Notes: generated by a model from the letters alone, not told the origin. A stretch of 27,988 nucleotides of DNA from Chloroflexota bacterium (GCA_028875175.1 JAPPFO010000182.1:1-27988), one strand, 5' to 3'; shown: positions 7,770-16,332, numbered from the stretch's first letter. Made by a program: numbers and translations.

Positions 7770-8777
7770 GTGGTCTACCGCAACTTGGGTCGCACGGGGG
7801 TGAAGGTCAGCCCGCTGTGCCTGGGGTGCTGGAACTTTGGGAACGCGACCAGCCGGGAAGAATCGCTGGCGATCATCGACCACGCATTGGACGCCGGGGT
7901 CAACTTCATCGACACGGCCAATATGTACGGTCGCGGGACGAGCGAAACGATCGTCGGCGAGGCGCTAGCGGAACCGAGCCGGCGTGGGCGGGTGGTTCTG
8001 GCGACGAAGGTCCACTTTGCAATGAACGACGAGGACCCGAATGCGCAGGGCAACAGCCGCCGCCACATCCTTGAGCAGTGCGAGGCATCGCTGCGGCGGC
8101 TGCAGACGGACTACATCGACCTGTACCAGATCCACCGCCCGTCGCCGGACACTCCGCCCGACGAGACGCTGCGGGCGCTGGACGACCTGGTTCGCAGCGG
8201 CAAAGTGCGCTACATCGGCACGAGCACGTGGCCGGCCTGGCAGGTGGTGGAGTCGCTGTGGGTGGCCGAGAAACTGAGTCTCAACCGGCCGATCTGTGAG
8301 CAGCCGCCGTATCACCTACTGGACCGCCGGATCGAGCGCGAACTGGTGCCGATGGCGCAGACGTACGGGATCGGCATCATTCCGTGGGCGCCGCTGGCCA
8401 GCGGGTTTCTGACCGGGATCTACCAGCGAAACACTGCCGCACCACCCGGTACACGGTTCGAAAAAAGTCCGGAGACGCAGGAGCAGCGGAACCTGCACAG
8501 CGAAGCGGCGTTTGCGGTGCTGGACGAGGTCGCGACCATCGCCAGCGAAAAGGGATGCAGCCCCGGCCAGCTGGCCCTTGCCTGGAACATGGCACAGCCC
8601 GGGATTACGTCGCCGATCGTGGGCCCGCGCACGCTTGATCACTGGAAGGGCAACCTGGGCGCGCTGGATGTCACGGTCACTGACGCCGACCGGGAACGGC
8701 TGGACGCCGTCGCGCCGCCGGGACGCATGATTGCGCCGTACTACGAGGCCCAGTGGGGTCCTCGCACCTATCGGTAG
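7770..8777 (+). CDS. Aldo/keto reductase
   Basis: The 335-residue protein is a complete (alpha/beta)8 aldo/keto reductase. The catalytic tetrad can be placed at Asp48 (FIDTA), Tyr53 (MYG), Lys80 (LATK) and His122 (QIHRP), and the NADPH pocket is suggested by SPIVGPRT near residue 282. It resembles the Gcy/YghZ/Tas-like group that reduces aldehydes or sugar-derived ketones. It uses a GTG start at 7770 with only a weak purine site (CGGGG) before it. Its TAG stop is followed within 20 bases by the next gene, so it is likely the first gene of a three-gene operon with an M24 protein and a maleate-isomerase-like protein. Confidence 0.9.
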   Translation: MVYRNLGRTGVKVSPLCLGCWNFGNATSREESLAIIDHALDAGVNFIDTANMYGRGTSETIVGEALAEPSRRGRVVLATKVHFAMNDEDPNAQGNSRRHILEQCEASLRRLQTDYIDLYQIHRPSPDTPPDETLRALDDLVRSGKVRYIGTSTWPAWQVVESLWVAEKLSLNRPICEQPPYHLLDRRIERELVPMAQTYGIGIIPWAPLASGFLTGIYQRNTAAPPGTRFEKSPETQEQRNLHSEAAFAVLDEVATIASEKGCSPGQLALAWNMAQPGITSPIVGPRTLDHWKGNLGALDVTVTDADRERLDAVAPPGRMIAPYYEAQWGPRTYR

Positions 8778-8796
8778 CCCGAGGGAGAACGAAGCC

Positions 8797-10002
8797 ATGC
8801 GGGTGCACGCCAGCCTGAGCGGGGGACGGTTCCCTGAAACCACATTGGGGAATCTAAATCCGGAGCCTGCGTTTTCTGCGGCCGAGTACAAGGAGCGGCT
8901 GGCGCGGGCGCGGGCGGCCATGGACGCGACGGGGCTGGATGCGCTGGTGGTGATGAACCCGGCGAGCGTGTTTTACCTGTCCGGTTTCCAGACGTTCGCG
9001 GTTGACGGCGGGGCCTGCCTGGTCGTGCCCGGCGACGGCGAACCGGCACTGGCGATGGACCCGCCGGAGTTTGGCGGCGCCTTGCTGGGCGTGTGGTTCG
9101 AGGACCTGCACGGATATCCGCCAGAAATCGAGCGGCCGGCGTATGTGGCGCGGATGCTGGGCGAGCACGGTGCGACACGTGGGCGCATAGGGCTCGACGG
9201 CGCCGCGTGGGGCGCGACAACCGCGTTCTCCGCCGGGCTGGCACACGCGCTACCGCTGGCGGAGCTTGTCGACGCGACTGCCCTGCTGATCGAGTTGAAG
9301 CGGCGCAAGTCGGCGGCCGAGATCGAGCACATCCGCAGTGCAGCGGTCGCTACCCAGGCGGCAGTGGAAGCCGCAACCGCCACGGCCGCGTCGGGAGTCG
9401 CCGACGGCGACATCGCCGGCGCGGCGTTCGAGGCCATGGCGCGCGCCGGCAGCGAATACCCCTGCCTGTCGCCGATCGTCACCAGCGGCCGCCGCTCGGG
9501 GATGCTGCACACGACGCACAAGCGTCACACCATCCAGCCGGACGACAACGTGCTGCTGGAGATTGGCGGGTGCGTGCAGCGCTACACGGCGCCGCAAATG
9601 CGCACGCTGACCATCGGTCCGCCCTCCTCCGAGGTGCGGGCGGCGGCCGACGCGTGCCTCGCCGCCCTCGACGCAGTGCTTGAGGCCATGGGACCGGGTG
9701 TCGCCGCCCGCGACGCGGCGGCGGCGGGCTGGCGGGAATTAAAGGCCGCGGGCGACGACCTCGTATTCCATGGCACCTTTGGCTACGGAATCGGCGCAGG
9801 ATTCCCACCCAATTGGGCCGACGGTTCGGGGTTCATTCGGAGCGACGAGGACTCGGTGCTGGAACCCGGCACGGTGTTTCACCACCCGGTTGCCGTGCGG
9901 CGGCTGGGGGAGTTTGGAGTGGCGTTCAGCGAGACGAGCGTGATCACCGACGACGGCTGCCAGGTGCTGACGCGCGGGCCGCGCGAACTGGTTGAAAGGT
10001 AG
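8797..10002 (+). CDS. Creatinase/ectoine-hydrolase-like M24 protein lacking peptidase metal ligands
   Basis: The 401-residue product has the two-domain layout of M24 proteins: an N-terminal creatinase-type domain (DALVVMNPASVFYLSGF, about residues 48-64) and a C-terminal pita-bread domain from about residue 175. The usual metal ligands are mostly replaced: the first Asp is Glu255 (VLLEIGG), the second is Pro266 (TAPQMRT), and the His is Tyr330 (GYGIG), while the last Glu379 remains. This is the pattern of metal-independent creatinase and of ectoine hydrolase (DoeA), where FPPNW also fits, so it likely hydrolyses a C-N bond in a small amine or amide rather than a peptide. The ATG at 8797 is chosen for its GAGGGAGA site; the frame opening at 8731 overlaps the previous gene. 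It ends in TAG, six bases before the next ATG. Confidence 0.85.
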   Translation: MRVHASLSGGRFPETTLGNLNPEPAFSAAEYKERLARARAAMDATGLDALVVMNPASVFYLSGFQTFAVDGGACLVVPGDGEPALAMDPPEFGGALLGVWFEDLHGYPPEIERPAYVARMLGEHGATRGRIGLDGAAWGATTAFSAGLAHALPLAELVDATALLIELKRRKSAAEIEHIRSAAVATQAAVEAATATAASGVADGDIAGAAFEAMARAGSEYPCLSPIVTSGRRSGMLHTTHKRHTIQPDDNVLLEIGGCVQRYTAPQMRTLTIGPPSSEVRAAADACLAALDAVLEAMGPGVAARDAAAAGWRELKAAGDDLVFHGTFGYGIGAGFPPNWADGSGFIRSDEDSVLEPGTVFHHPVAVRRLGEFGVAFSETSVITDDGCQVLTRGPRELVER

Positions 10003-10007
10003 CCGCC

Positions 10008-10742
10008 ATGGAATGCCGCCAGATCGGGATAGTCTGGCCCGAGCCGGTGCAGGAGCGGCACCGGACTGAACTTCAGGCATTCGTCGGGCCTGACCTCGTG
10101 CTTGACATTGAACCCGTCAGAACCGACCCGGATCCGGAACCAAACATCACGCTGGCGCTGGTGGAGGAGCTGGCGCGAGATCCGGAGAACGGGCACGCGG
10201 CAAGGCGGCTGGCTGAGCGTGGGGCCCAGGCCCTGGCGTACGGCTGTACGTCAGCCAGCTATGTGCTGGGTCCCGAAGGCGACGCGGCAATCATCGACGA
10301 GATGCAAGCTGCCTCCGGCTTGCCCGCAACTACGACCTCCTCGGCTGTCGTTGAGGCGCTGCGAGTGCTGGGCGTGAAGTCCGTGGCGGTGCTTTCGCCG
10401 CACATTGACGACCTGAACGCAAGACTGCGCGTCTACTTGGAGACCGCTGGGTTCACCGTGGCGTCCATGGTCGGGTTGAATCTGCGGTGCGATATCGAGG
10501 ACGTGGAGCCCGCGGAGACGCGGGAAATCGTGGAGTCGCAGGTGGACAGGCCGGACGCGGACGCCGTGTTTATCAGCTGCACCGGCATGCGCACGGCGGG
10601 GATCATCGACGACATTGAGGCGTCGCTGGGCAAGCCGCTGGTGACGGCCAATCAGGCGACGCTGTGGCACGCACGGCAACTGGCCGGCATTTCGTCAGCC
10701 ACGCCCGATCGCGGACGCCTGCTCGCAGCTTCGCGCGGATGA
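10008..10742 (+). CDS. Maleate cis-trans isomerase / arylmalonate-decarboxylase-like protein (Asp/Glu racemase superfamily)
   Basis: The 244-residue protein has the two half-sites of the family: YGCTSASYV with nucleophile Cys80, and FISCTGMRT with Cys191. This arrangement is shared by maleate isomerase, arylmalonate decarboxylase and hydantoin/Asp-Glu racemase relatives. A GAAAGG site lies upstream and the start is six bases after the stop of the M24 gene, so the two are cotranscribed. Together with the creatinase-like protein this suggests breakdown of a nitrogenous small molecule, with isomerisation or decarboxylation of a dicarboxylate as a later step. Which reaction it performs cannot be decided here. 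It ends in TGA, facing a convergent gene. Confidence 0.85.
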   Translation: MECRQIGIVWPEPVQERHRTELQAFVGPDLVLDIEPVRTDPDPEPNITLALVEELARDPENGHAARRLAERGAQALAYGCTSASYVLGPEGDAAIIDEMQAASGLPATTTSSAVVEALRVLGVKSVAVLSPHIDDLNARLRVYLETAGFTVASMVGLNLRCDIEDVEPAETREIVESQVDRPDADAVFISCTGMRTAGIIDDIEASLGKPLVTANQATLWHARQLAGISSATPDRGRLLAASRG

Positions 10743-10792
10743 CCTCGGTCAGGGCAGTCGGCAGCCCTCGATGAATCTCGGGTGGGCGGGTG

Positions 10793-12055
10793 TCAAAGGT
10801 AGGTGCCCCTAAGCTGGCCTTCGGTGCGTGTTTGCCGACTGGCACGTGTAGCTGCGTCGGCCGGCCCGAAATCTGACAGTCGCTGTTCTGCTGCTTGGTG
10901 GACGCTGTCCCAGGGGATGACGCGACCGGCTGCTCTGTCTTGGGATTCGCCGCCGCCATAGATCACCGCGACATCGCATGACAGAGAAGCGTCGGCCAGT
11001 TGTCGCTGAACACGTAGCGCCCCGCCGAACAGACTTTCGGACGGAGTCTGCGAAGACTTGGCCTCGACAAGCGTCATGCCAGACGGACCTTTAATCACCA
11101 GATCGACTTCAGCGCCCTCACGATTCCGGTAGAAGCCCAGGCCTCGAGTTTCGCCCCGGATGAGCCGATGCTTGAAGATCTCGGAGACGACCCAGGTCTC
11201 GAAAATGGCGCCTCGCAAGGGGTGGGTGCGCAACTGCTGCGGGGCTCGGATGCCAATGAGCCAGCAGGCAAGGCCCGTGTCATAAAAGTGCAGTTTCGGA
11301 GTCTTGACGAGACGTTTGCCGACGTTCCCGTGGAACGGCGGCAGACGGAAGGCGATGAAGCTGGCTTCGAGAATGCTGAGCCAGGCCTTCGCCGTCGGCT
11401 GTGACACGCCGCAGTCGCTCGCGAGCGAGAGAAAGTTGACCAGCTGGCCCGTTCGCCCCGCGCACAACTCGACGAATCGCTGGAACGTTGCAAGGTCGCC
11501 GACCTGGCTGATTGTCCGCACGTCGCGTTCCACGTAGGTAGCCACGTATGACCGGAGCCACTCCGAAGGGTCGGCCCTGCGGTCGAAGATGCGGGGATAA
11601 CCGCCGGCAAACAGGGCGTCTTCCAACGTTCGAGGGTGCTCGTCAAAGCGCACGACTTCGCGGCGCGCAAGCGGGAGGAGGTAGTGGACCGAGGTTCGCC
11701 CGGCCAAAGACTGGCTGACCGACGCGGCCAGGGCGAGGTTCTGCGAACCCGTGAGGATCCAGCGGCCGGGTCGCGGGTCGCTGTCGATGACTTCCTGAAG
11801 ATAGGCCGGAAGGTCCGGGACCCGCTGAACTTCGTCGATGATGGCGCCGTTGGGATGCTCGGCAAGGAAGCGACGGGGATCCTCGGCGGCAAACGCTCTC
11901 GTGTCCGGAGCCTCCAGGCTGACGTAGCTGTGCTCGGGAAACACGGCCCGGGCAAGGGTAGTCTTGCCGCTTTGCCGAGGACCGGTCAGGGTGATTGATG
12001 GCGCTATCTGCGCCGCTCGCAGCAGTCGGGGGGCGAGGTCGCGCGGGATTGCCAT
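10793..12055 (-). CDS. AAA-family ATPase with DUF4143 (nuclease-fold) C-terminus
   Basis: The 420-residue protein has Walker A GPRQSGKT at residues 25-32, Walker B AIIDEVQ at 71-77 and a sensor segment LTGSQ at 101-105, followed by a helical linker and the DUF4143 C-terminal domain. In the latter, Asp318 (GAEVD), Glu331 and Lys333 (VEAKSS) form the E/D...ExK pattern of PD-(D/E)XK nuclease folds. Such AAA_14/DUF4143 proteins are common, often isolated and apparently mobile genes of unknown function. The ATG at 12055 has no good Shine-Dalgarno site. A perfect inverted repeat lies about 25 bases before it, suggesting autoregulation. The stop faces the end of the maleate-isomerase-like gene. Confidence 0.9.
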   Translation of the reverse strand: MAIPRDLAPRLLRAAQIAPSITLTGPRQSGKTTLARAVFPEHSYVSLEAPDTRAFAAEDPRRFLAEHPNGAIIDEVQRVPDLPAYLQEVIDSDPRPGRWILTGSQNLALAASVSQSLAGRTSVHYLLPLARREVVRFDEHPRTLEDALFAGGYPRIFDRRADPSEWLRSYVATYVERDVRTISQVGDLATFQRFVELCAGRTGQLVNFLSLASDCGVSQPTAKAWLSILEASFIAFRLPPFHGNVGKRLVKTPKLHFYDTGLACWLIGIRAPQQLRTHPLRGAIFETWVVSEIFKHRLIRGETRGLGFYRNREGAEVDLVIKGPSGMTLVEAKSSQTPSESLFGGALRVQRQLADASLSCDVAVIYGGGESQDRAAGRVIPWDSVHQAAEQRLSDFGPADAATRASRQTRTEGQLRGTYL

Positions 12056-12078
12056 GCGTTGATGTTACCGAGAATAGT

Positions 12079-12111
12079 GTGCCAATTCAAAATTGGACTT
12101 TGAATTGGCAC
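12079..12111. promoter_or_regulatory. Perfect 13-bp inverted repeat upstream of the AAA/DUF4143 gene
   Basis: GTGCCAATTCAAA (12079-12091) and TTTGAATTGGCAC (12099-12111) are exact reverse complements separated by seven bases. The spacer continues a third half-site: CCAATT-CAA-AATTGG at 12082-12096 is itself a perfect palindrome overlapping the left arm. The element is AT-rich compared with its surroundings and lies between the ATPase (-) and the methyltransferase (+). It reads as a multi-site operator or a folded leader for the ATPase gene. No known regulator was matched. Confidence 0.7.
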
Positions 12112-12235
12112 ATAGACGGCCCGTCGAACGACTGATCGGCGATGCCAGAATGGCGAGCCGACCGAGCGAGGCAGCGAAGCCCGGGTGAGCCAAACGGAAG
12201 CTGGCCAGCATCTGACCGGGCTGGGCAATCCGCAC

Positions 12236-13087
12236 ATGTCCACCGATCCATATGCCGGCACCGCGGAAGCCTATGCACGCTACCGAGTCCCGTATCCGGC
12301 CGAACTGCTCGACGATCTAAGGCAACGTGCCAGCGTCACGAGCCAGGGGAGGCTGCTTGATCTGGCTTGCGGTCCGGGACGCGTGGCGCTTCCGCTGGCG
12401 CCGTATTTCAGCGAAGTCTGGGCGGTCGATCAAGAGCCGGAGATGGTCAAGGTCGGAAGCGCGCGAGCCCGGCACCAGGGTCTATCGAACATTCGATGGA
12501 TGGTCGGGCAGGCCGAGGAGCTCGACGCTTTGCCGGACTCGTTCGAGTTGATCACCATTGGCGAAGCCTTCCACCGGCTGGATCAGCGGTTAATCGCGGA
12601 ACGCGCCATGAAGTGGCTCGCACCCCGCTGCTGCCTGGCCGCGCTGGGATGCTTCAGCCTCATGCAAGGACGCGAACCGTGGCACGACATTCTGCGTGCG
12701 GTCGTTCGACGGTGGAGGGGCGACGGCACCACCTCGACCGCGAGCGCGCGGTCGTCATCACGGCCTCGCGGCTCTGATCATGATCGCAAGGTACTGACGA
12801 TGTTCGGGTTCGAGGACATGGGTGCCTACGACTTCCCGCATCCCTATGTCTGGACGCTGGATTCGATCCTGGGATGTCTCCGTTCCACTTCCAGGCTTTC
12901 CAGGCGCGCGCTGGGGCTTGAGGCTGACCAATTCGAATCCGATCTGCGGCGCGAGTTGCTGGCGCACGACTCCAGCGGCCGCTACCCCGAAACGCTCCGC
13001 TTCGGCTACAGCCTGCTCAGAAAGCCTGGAGATTGCGGAGAGGCGCAGCTCGGGATCAGCCAGCCAGGCCGCCGTCTTCCGTTGTGA
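12236..13087 (+). CDS. Class I SAM-dependent methyltransferase
   Basis: The protein opens with MSTDPYAGTAEAYARYRVPYP, typical of a small-molecule methyltransferase, and has the SAM-binding motif I LLDLACGPGRVALPLAP about 40 residues in, then an acidic strand end WAVDQEP and the IGEAFHRLD segment. This matches Methyltransf_11/25-type enzymes; the substrate is unknown. The ATG at 12236 is preferred because it places the conserved opening at the N-terminus; a GTG at 12185 would add 17 residues with no family support. The last 32 bases overlap the convergent glycosidase-like gene, and the C-terminus after about residue 250 looks unconserved, so the end may have been extended by loss of an original stop. 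Confidence 0.82.
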   Translation: MSTDPYAGTAEAYARYRVPYPAELLDDLRQRASVTSQGRLLDLACGPGRVALPLAPYFSEVWAVDQEPEMVKVGSARARHQGLSNIRWMVGQAEELDALPDSFELITIGEAFHRLDQRLIAERAMKWLAPRCCLAALGCFSLMQGREPWHDILRAVVRRWRGDGTTSTASARSSSRPRGSDHDRKVLTMFGFEDMGAYDFPHPYVWTLDSILGCLRSTSRLSRRALGLEADQFESDLRRELLAHDSSGRYPETLRFGYSLLRKPGDCGEAQLGISQPGRRLPL

Positions 13088-14702
13088 ACTGGAACGAATA
13101 AAGCTCGGCATCGCGAAGGCTGAAGCGGAGGCGGCGGTAGGGGGCGCCGGGGCGGCGGGGGTCAAGGACTCCTGCGTCGGCGTGCGGAATGGTGGAGTTA
13201 CCGTTCCAGGTGACGATGTGGTTCAGCGCGTCGGCGGTGAAGGGATCGCAGTCGGCTTCGTTTGCACCGGGCAGCGGGCGGTCCTGGGCGTCGGTGACTT
13301 CTACGCGGACGTAGCCGCCAGATCGACAACGGGCGTTTATGCGCAGGCGGTCGCCGGGGGCGACCATGGGCTCGGTGACGATCAGGCCCTCGCGCTCGCG
13401 GCCGGCGTCCAGCGACACAAAGCCGTCGGGCCGCATCCGCGCCAGGCCCAGGGCATAGCCGACGTTGCTCATGTCGTCGACCTCGGGCAGGTGGTCCCAG
13501 GAGGTTGAACCGGCGTATTGCTCAGGCGGGCCGGCGAACCACCAGTCGTGGTGGTTGCGGGAGCCGCCGTAGTAAACGCGCAACTCGCCGTTCTTGGCGA
13601 CGGGTGCGCTGGATACGTTGACCATGAACTGATCCCAGGCGCCGGCGGGGCCGGGCTCCAACCAGGGACGCCCCGGCCATACACGGCGCCAGGTGCGCCC
13701 GTCGCGGCTATGAGTCAACTCGACGTGCATGGTGTTGCTGACCATGTTGAATACGCCCATGAAACCGAGCCATTGGGCCCCGACCCGATACATCGACATG
13801 CCGTAGAACGACGTATCGAGATTGTCGATGTCGGGATCCGGGGCCAGCACGAGTCGGGGCCGGGTCCAGTGGTGAAAGTCGGCGCTCTCCATCATGAAAA
13901 TCCGGCGGCGGTTGCGGCCGCCGGGCTGGTCGGTGGCCACGTCATAGGTAGGCGTCCCGCCGGTTGGTCCCAGGGGCGGCAGGCGCAGCGGGTCGGGCGC
14001 GCCGACCATGAATGGATGGCGGGTGATGGCGAGATAGGCGCGGGACTCGGGATCGACCACCACGATGGCCGTGTCGTCCAGACGCGCACGCTCGGCGCCG
14101 ACCACCGGGGGCTCGTCCAGCGGCGTCCAGTGAATGCCATCGGGCGAGACGCCGTGGCGAACGACGCCCCCGCCGACTTCCTCCTCCGTGGGCGGCACGT
14201 GGAAGTACAGAGCCTTGAACCGACGAGTTTCGTCGGTTTCCCAGGGGTCGCGGAGCAAGCCCATCGAGTGCGGCGAACCGTCGACTTCCGAGCCCATCAC
14301 CACGTTGGTGTCTTGGCCATCGTGGCTGAACACGCCCATGGACGGTTTCGTGAACGTCTCGCCATCGTCGGTGTGGGCGTAGAGGTAGCGCATGCGGGCG
14401 TTGGCCCAGGCGTGAATGGTGCCGCCTTCGCCGCGGGCCAGCTTGTCGCGATCCAGCCACCAGTCCTCGTACATGCAGTGGGTGCGCCCGGAATCCGCGT
14501 CGTGCCAGGTCTGCCAGCCGTTGAAGGAGAAGTAGGTGATGTTCTCCCAGGGCCGGTCGGCCTGGATGACGGGGTTGGCCGGCGATTTGCTGGGCCTGTG
14601 CACGGTCCGCGTGACGTTGGCGACGGCGCTGACCACGCCGTTGTCGAAGAAGTATTGCGGCGCATCGCCGATCACAAGTTCCGTCGGGTCCAGGCGTGGC
14701 AT
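13056..14702 (-). CDS. Beta-propeller glycoside-hydrolase-like protein (GH32/43/130-like fold)
   Basis: The 548-residue protein repeats an S/T-x-D-G-x-x-W/F element about once per blade: TDDGETF (111-117), SPDGIHW (186-192), SADFHHW (near 283) and SRDGRTW (near 341). These occur with aromatic and acidic clusters such as HDADSGRTHCMYED near 67-80 and EPGPAGAWDQFMVN. That layout is the five-bladed propeller of furanosidase/sialidase-like families, and a C-terminal beta-sandwich begins around residue 430. No signal peptide is seen. It may be a glycosidase or a catalytically silent relative; specific catalytic residues could not be assigned. The gene diverges from a PdxA-family gene across 197 bases, and its stop overlaps the end of the methyltransferase by 32 bases. 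AGAGAC is a weak ribosome site. Confidence 0.75.
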   Translation of the reverse strand: MPRLDPTELVIGDAPQYFFDNGVVSAVANVTRTVHRPSKSPANPVIQADRPWENITYFSFNGWQTWHDADSGRTHCMYEDWWLDRDKLARGEGGTIHAWANARMRYLYAHTDDGETFTKPSMGVFSHDGQDTNVVMGSEVDGSPHSMGLLRDPWETDETRRFKALYFHVPPTEEEVGGGVVRHGVSPDGIHWTPLDEPPVVGAERARLDDTAIVVVDPESRAYLAITRHPFMVGAPDPLRLPPLGPTGGTPTYDVATDQPGGRNRRRIFMMESADFHHWTRPRLVLAPDPDIDNLDTSFYGMSMYRVGAQWLGFMGVFNMVSNTMHVELTHSRDGRTWRRVWPGRPWLEPGPAGAWDQFMVNVSSAPVAKNGELRVYYGGSRNHHDWWFAGPPEQYAGSTSWDHLPEVDDMSNVGYALGLARMRPDGFVSLDAGREREGLIVTEPMVAPGDRLRINARCRSGGYVRVEVTDAQDRPLPGANEADCDPFTADALNHIVTWNGNSTIPHADAGVLDPRRPGAPYRRLRFSLRDAELYSFQFTTEDGGLAG

Positions 14703-14899
14703 GGGCTAGGTCTCTGTTGCAAAGGTCGAACCGGCAGGCGCCACCATAGCGGGCGGGAGCGGGTTCGGGAGCGGCGGTGCCGTGAGACGGGAAACGAGAT
14801 GCACCAGAGACGGATAGGCTGATCGAACTTTCTCAGGACAGTGAACGGCGTGGTGATGCCGGCGACATCGCTCCGGCCAGCAAGACTCGGGGAAGGTGA

Positions 14900-15916
14900 G
14901 TGACGGCTGACGGCCTGCCACTCATTGGGCTCATGCTCGGCGACGCCTGTGGCATCGGGCCCGAAGTCGCAGTCAAGGCCATGGCCTCCGGTGCCGTTGG
15001 CGATCGAGCTTGCGTTGCGATTGTTGGCGACGTGCGCGTCCTTGAGCAGGGCATGCGGGACGCCAACTTGAGATTCGATTACGACGTCTACGAGACGCTT
15101 GATGAGGTGACCTGGCCTCGCCGCAGTGTGCCTGTCGTCGACCTCGGCAACATCGATCCAGGCCAGGTCGAGCGAGGGAAAGTTTCGCCCGAGTCCGGCC
15201 GAGCCTGTGGCGAGACGCTGAAGCACATGATCAATCTCGCATTGGCGGGAGCCCTTGACATCGTCTGCTATGCCTCGCTGAACAAGGCCGCCCTGCACCG
15301 AGGCGGCTGGCAGTTTCCAGACGAGGCCCACATGTTCGCCGACTTCGCCGGGTATGACGGCCTCTTCGGAGAGATGAATGTGATCCCCGAGTTCAGCACG
15401 TTCAGGGTCACCTCACACGTGGCGCTGCGCGACGCCGTTGACATGATCACACCCGATCGCCTCACGGCCGTCGTGCGACTGGCCGACCGGACGCTGCGAA
15501 GTATGGGGAAGCGTCCCGCGCGTCTCGGCGTGGCCGCGCTGAATCCTCACGCGGGCGAACAGGGGCTTTTCGGCGACGAGGAGATCCGCATAATTCGTCC
15601 CGCCGTTGAGCGACTTCAGGCTGAGGGGATTCATGCAACCGGCCCCATCCCCTCGGACTCGGTCTTCCTGCGAGCGAAGCAGGGGGAATTTGATGGGGTG
15701 GTGATGATGTATCACGACCAGGGGCAGATCGCGACCAAGCTGCTCGGCTTCGGCAAGGGCGTCACGGTGCACGTCGGCCTGCCCGTCACGCTCACGACGC
15801 CCGCGCACGGCACGGCTTTCGACATCATCGGACAGGGCGTCGCCGATCCCGGCGGGATGGAGTACGCCCTCCGACTTGGGGCCCGGCTCGCCGTTCGAAC
15901 CGCGCCAGCCGTCTGA
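14900..15916 (+). CDS. PdxA-family phosphohydroxythreonine-type dehydrogenase
   Basis: The 338-residue protein matches the PdxA family throughout: LMLGDACGIGPEV at the N-terminus, SLNKAALHRGG, NPHAGEQGLFGDEE (215-228), MYHDQGQIATKLLGF (270-284) and HGTAFDIIGQG near the end. The metal histidines can be placed at His173 and His272, with His144 at the substrate site. In true PdxA the substrate motif is GHTE; here the corresponding stretch is EAHMFAD, so the threonine and glycine are lost. This suggests a paralogue acting on another phosphorylated or non-phosphorylated hydroxy acid (PdxA2/DenD-like or a diol dehydrogenase) rather than vitamin B6 synthesis. It starts with GTG after GGAAGG, and no other B6 gene is nearby. 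Confidence 0.85.
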   Translation: MTADGLPLIGLMLGDACGIGPEVAVKAMASGAVGDRACVAIVGDVRVLEQGMRDANLRFDYDVYETLDEVTWPRRSVPVVDLGNIDPGQVERGKVSPESGRACGETLKHMINLALAGALDIVCYASLNKAALHRGGWQFPDEAHMFADFAGYDGLFGEMNVIPEFSTFRVTSHVALRDAVDMITPDRLTAVVRLADRTLRSMGKRPARLGVAALNPHAGEQGLFGDEEIRIIRPAVERLQAEGIHATGPIPSDSVFLRAKQGEFDGVVMMYHDQGQIATKLLGFGKGVTVHVGLPVTLTTPAHGTAFDIIGQGVADPGGMEYALRLGARLAVRTAPAV

Positions 15917-15957
15917 CCGCGCGCTAGGACCAGGCCGGGCGGTCGTCAGGTCGTCGG

Positions 15958-16248
15958 TCAGCCGGGGGCCGAATGACCGGGTCGATGTCGAGCCTGAACA
16001 ATCACGCGCCGGCGGGCGGTCCGCATCACGAGATCTAGGTCAGGCCCATCCTCAGCCGCCGCCAGCCCGGCCAGCACCCGATCCAACGCAGCCAGATCGC
16101 CGGCGTCGAATGCCTGCTCCGTGGCCCAGCTACGGACGGACCGCAAGACGGCACGTCGAGGTTCAAGTGCTAGCGCCTTCGCTATAGATCGGCGATCGGG
16201 GTCATGCATCGGCTCGGAAGTGGCGGCAATCGCTGTTCTGTTGATCAA
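15958..16248 (-). CDS. Small unknown protein, divergent from the HTH gene
   Basis: The 96-residue frame is not recognised. It is rich in Arg and Ala with a helical look, and its central part (LDRVLAGLAAAEDGPDLDLV) is amphipathic. Support for a real gene comes from context: a near-ideal promoter (TTGACA, 17 bases, AATTAT) lies upstream at 16304-16332 on this strand, and GAAGGA sits ten bases before the TTG start at 16248. An in-frame ATG at 16209 is a second possible start but has no ribosome site. Divergence from an HTH-like gene could mean it is regulated by that protein or is its partner, but this is only inferred. Confidence 0.45.
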   Translation of the reverse strand: MINRTAIAATSEPMHDPDRRSIAKALALEPRRAVLRSVRSWATEQAFDAGDLAALDRVLAGLAAAEDGPDLDLVMRTARRRVIVQARHRPGHSAPG

Positions 16249-16303
16249 AGGCAGGTGTCCTTCTCGAACTCGGGCGGGGAATCCAACCGACGATCACAGG
16301 CAG

Positions 16304-16332
16304 ATAATTGCATAAATGAGAAAATATGTCAA
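16304..16332 (-). promoter_or_regulatory. Sigma-70-type promoter in an AT-rich patch
   Basis: On the minus strand TTGACA (16327-16332) is followed after exactly 17 bases by AATTAT (16304-16309), a full -35 match and four of six for -10. It is in the most AT-rich stretch of the window. It points toward the small gene at 15958-16248 and would give a leader of about 50 bases. The same stretch contains AATAT-GTCA-ATATT and a tandem TGGCATA repeat at about 16349-16362, possible operator material. Confidence 0.65.

Noticed and set aside
13518..14822. 434-residue plus-strand frame antisense to the propeller protein
   Set aside because: Shadow frame of a gene with clear repeated propeller motifs; its own product has no domain and a Gly/Val/His bias.
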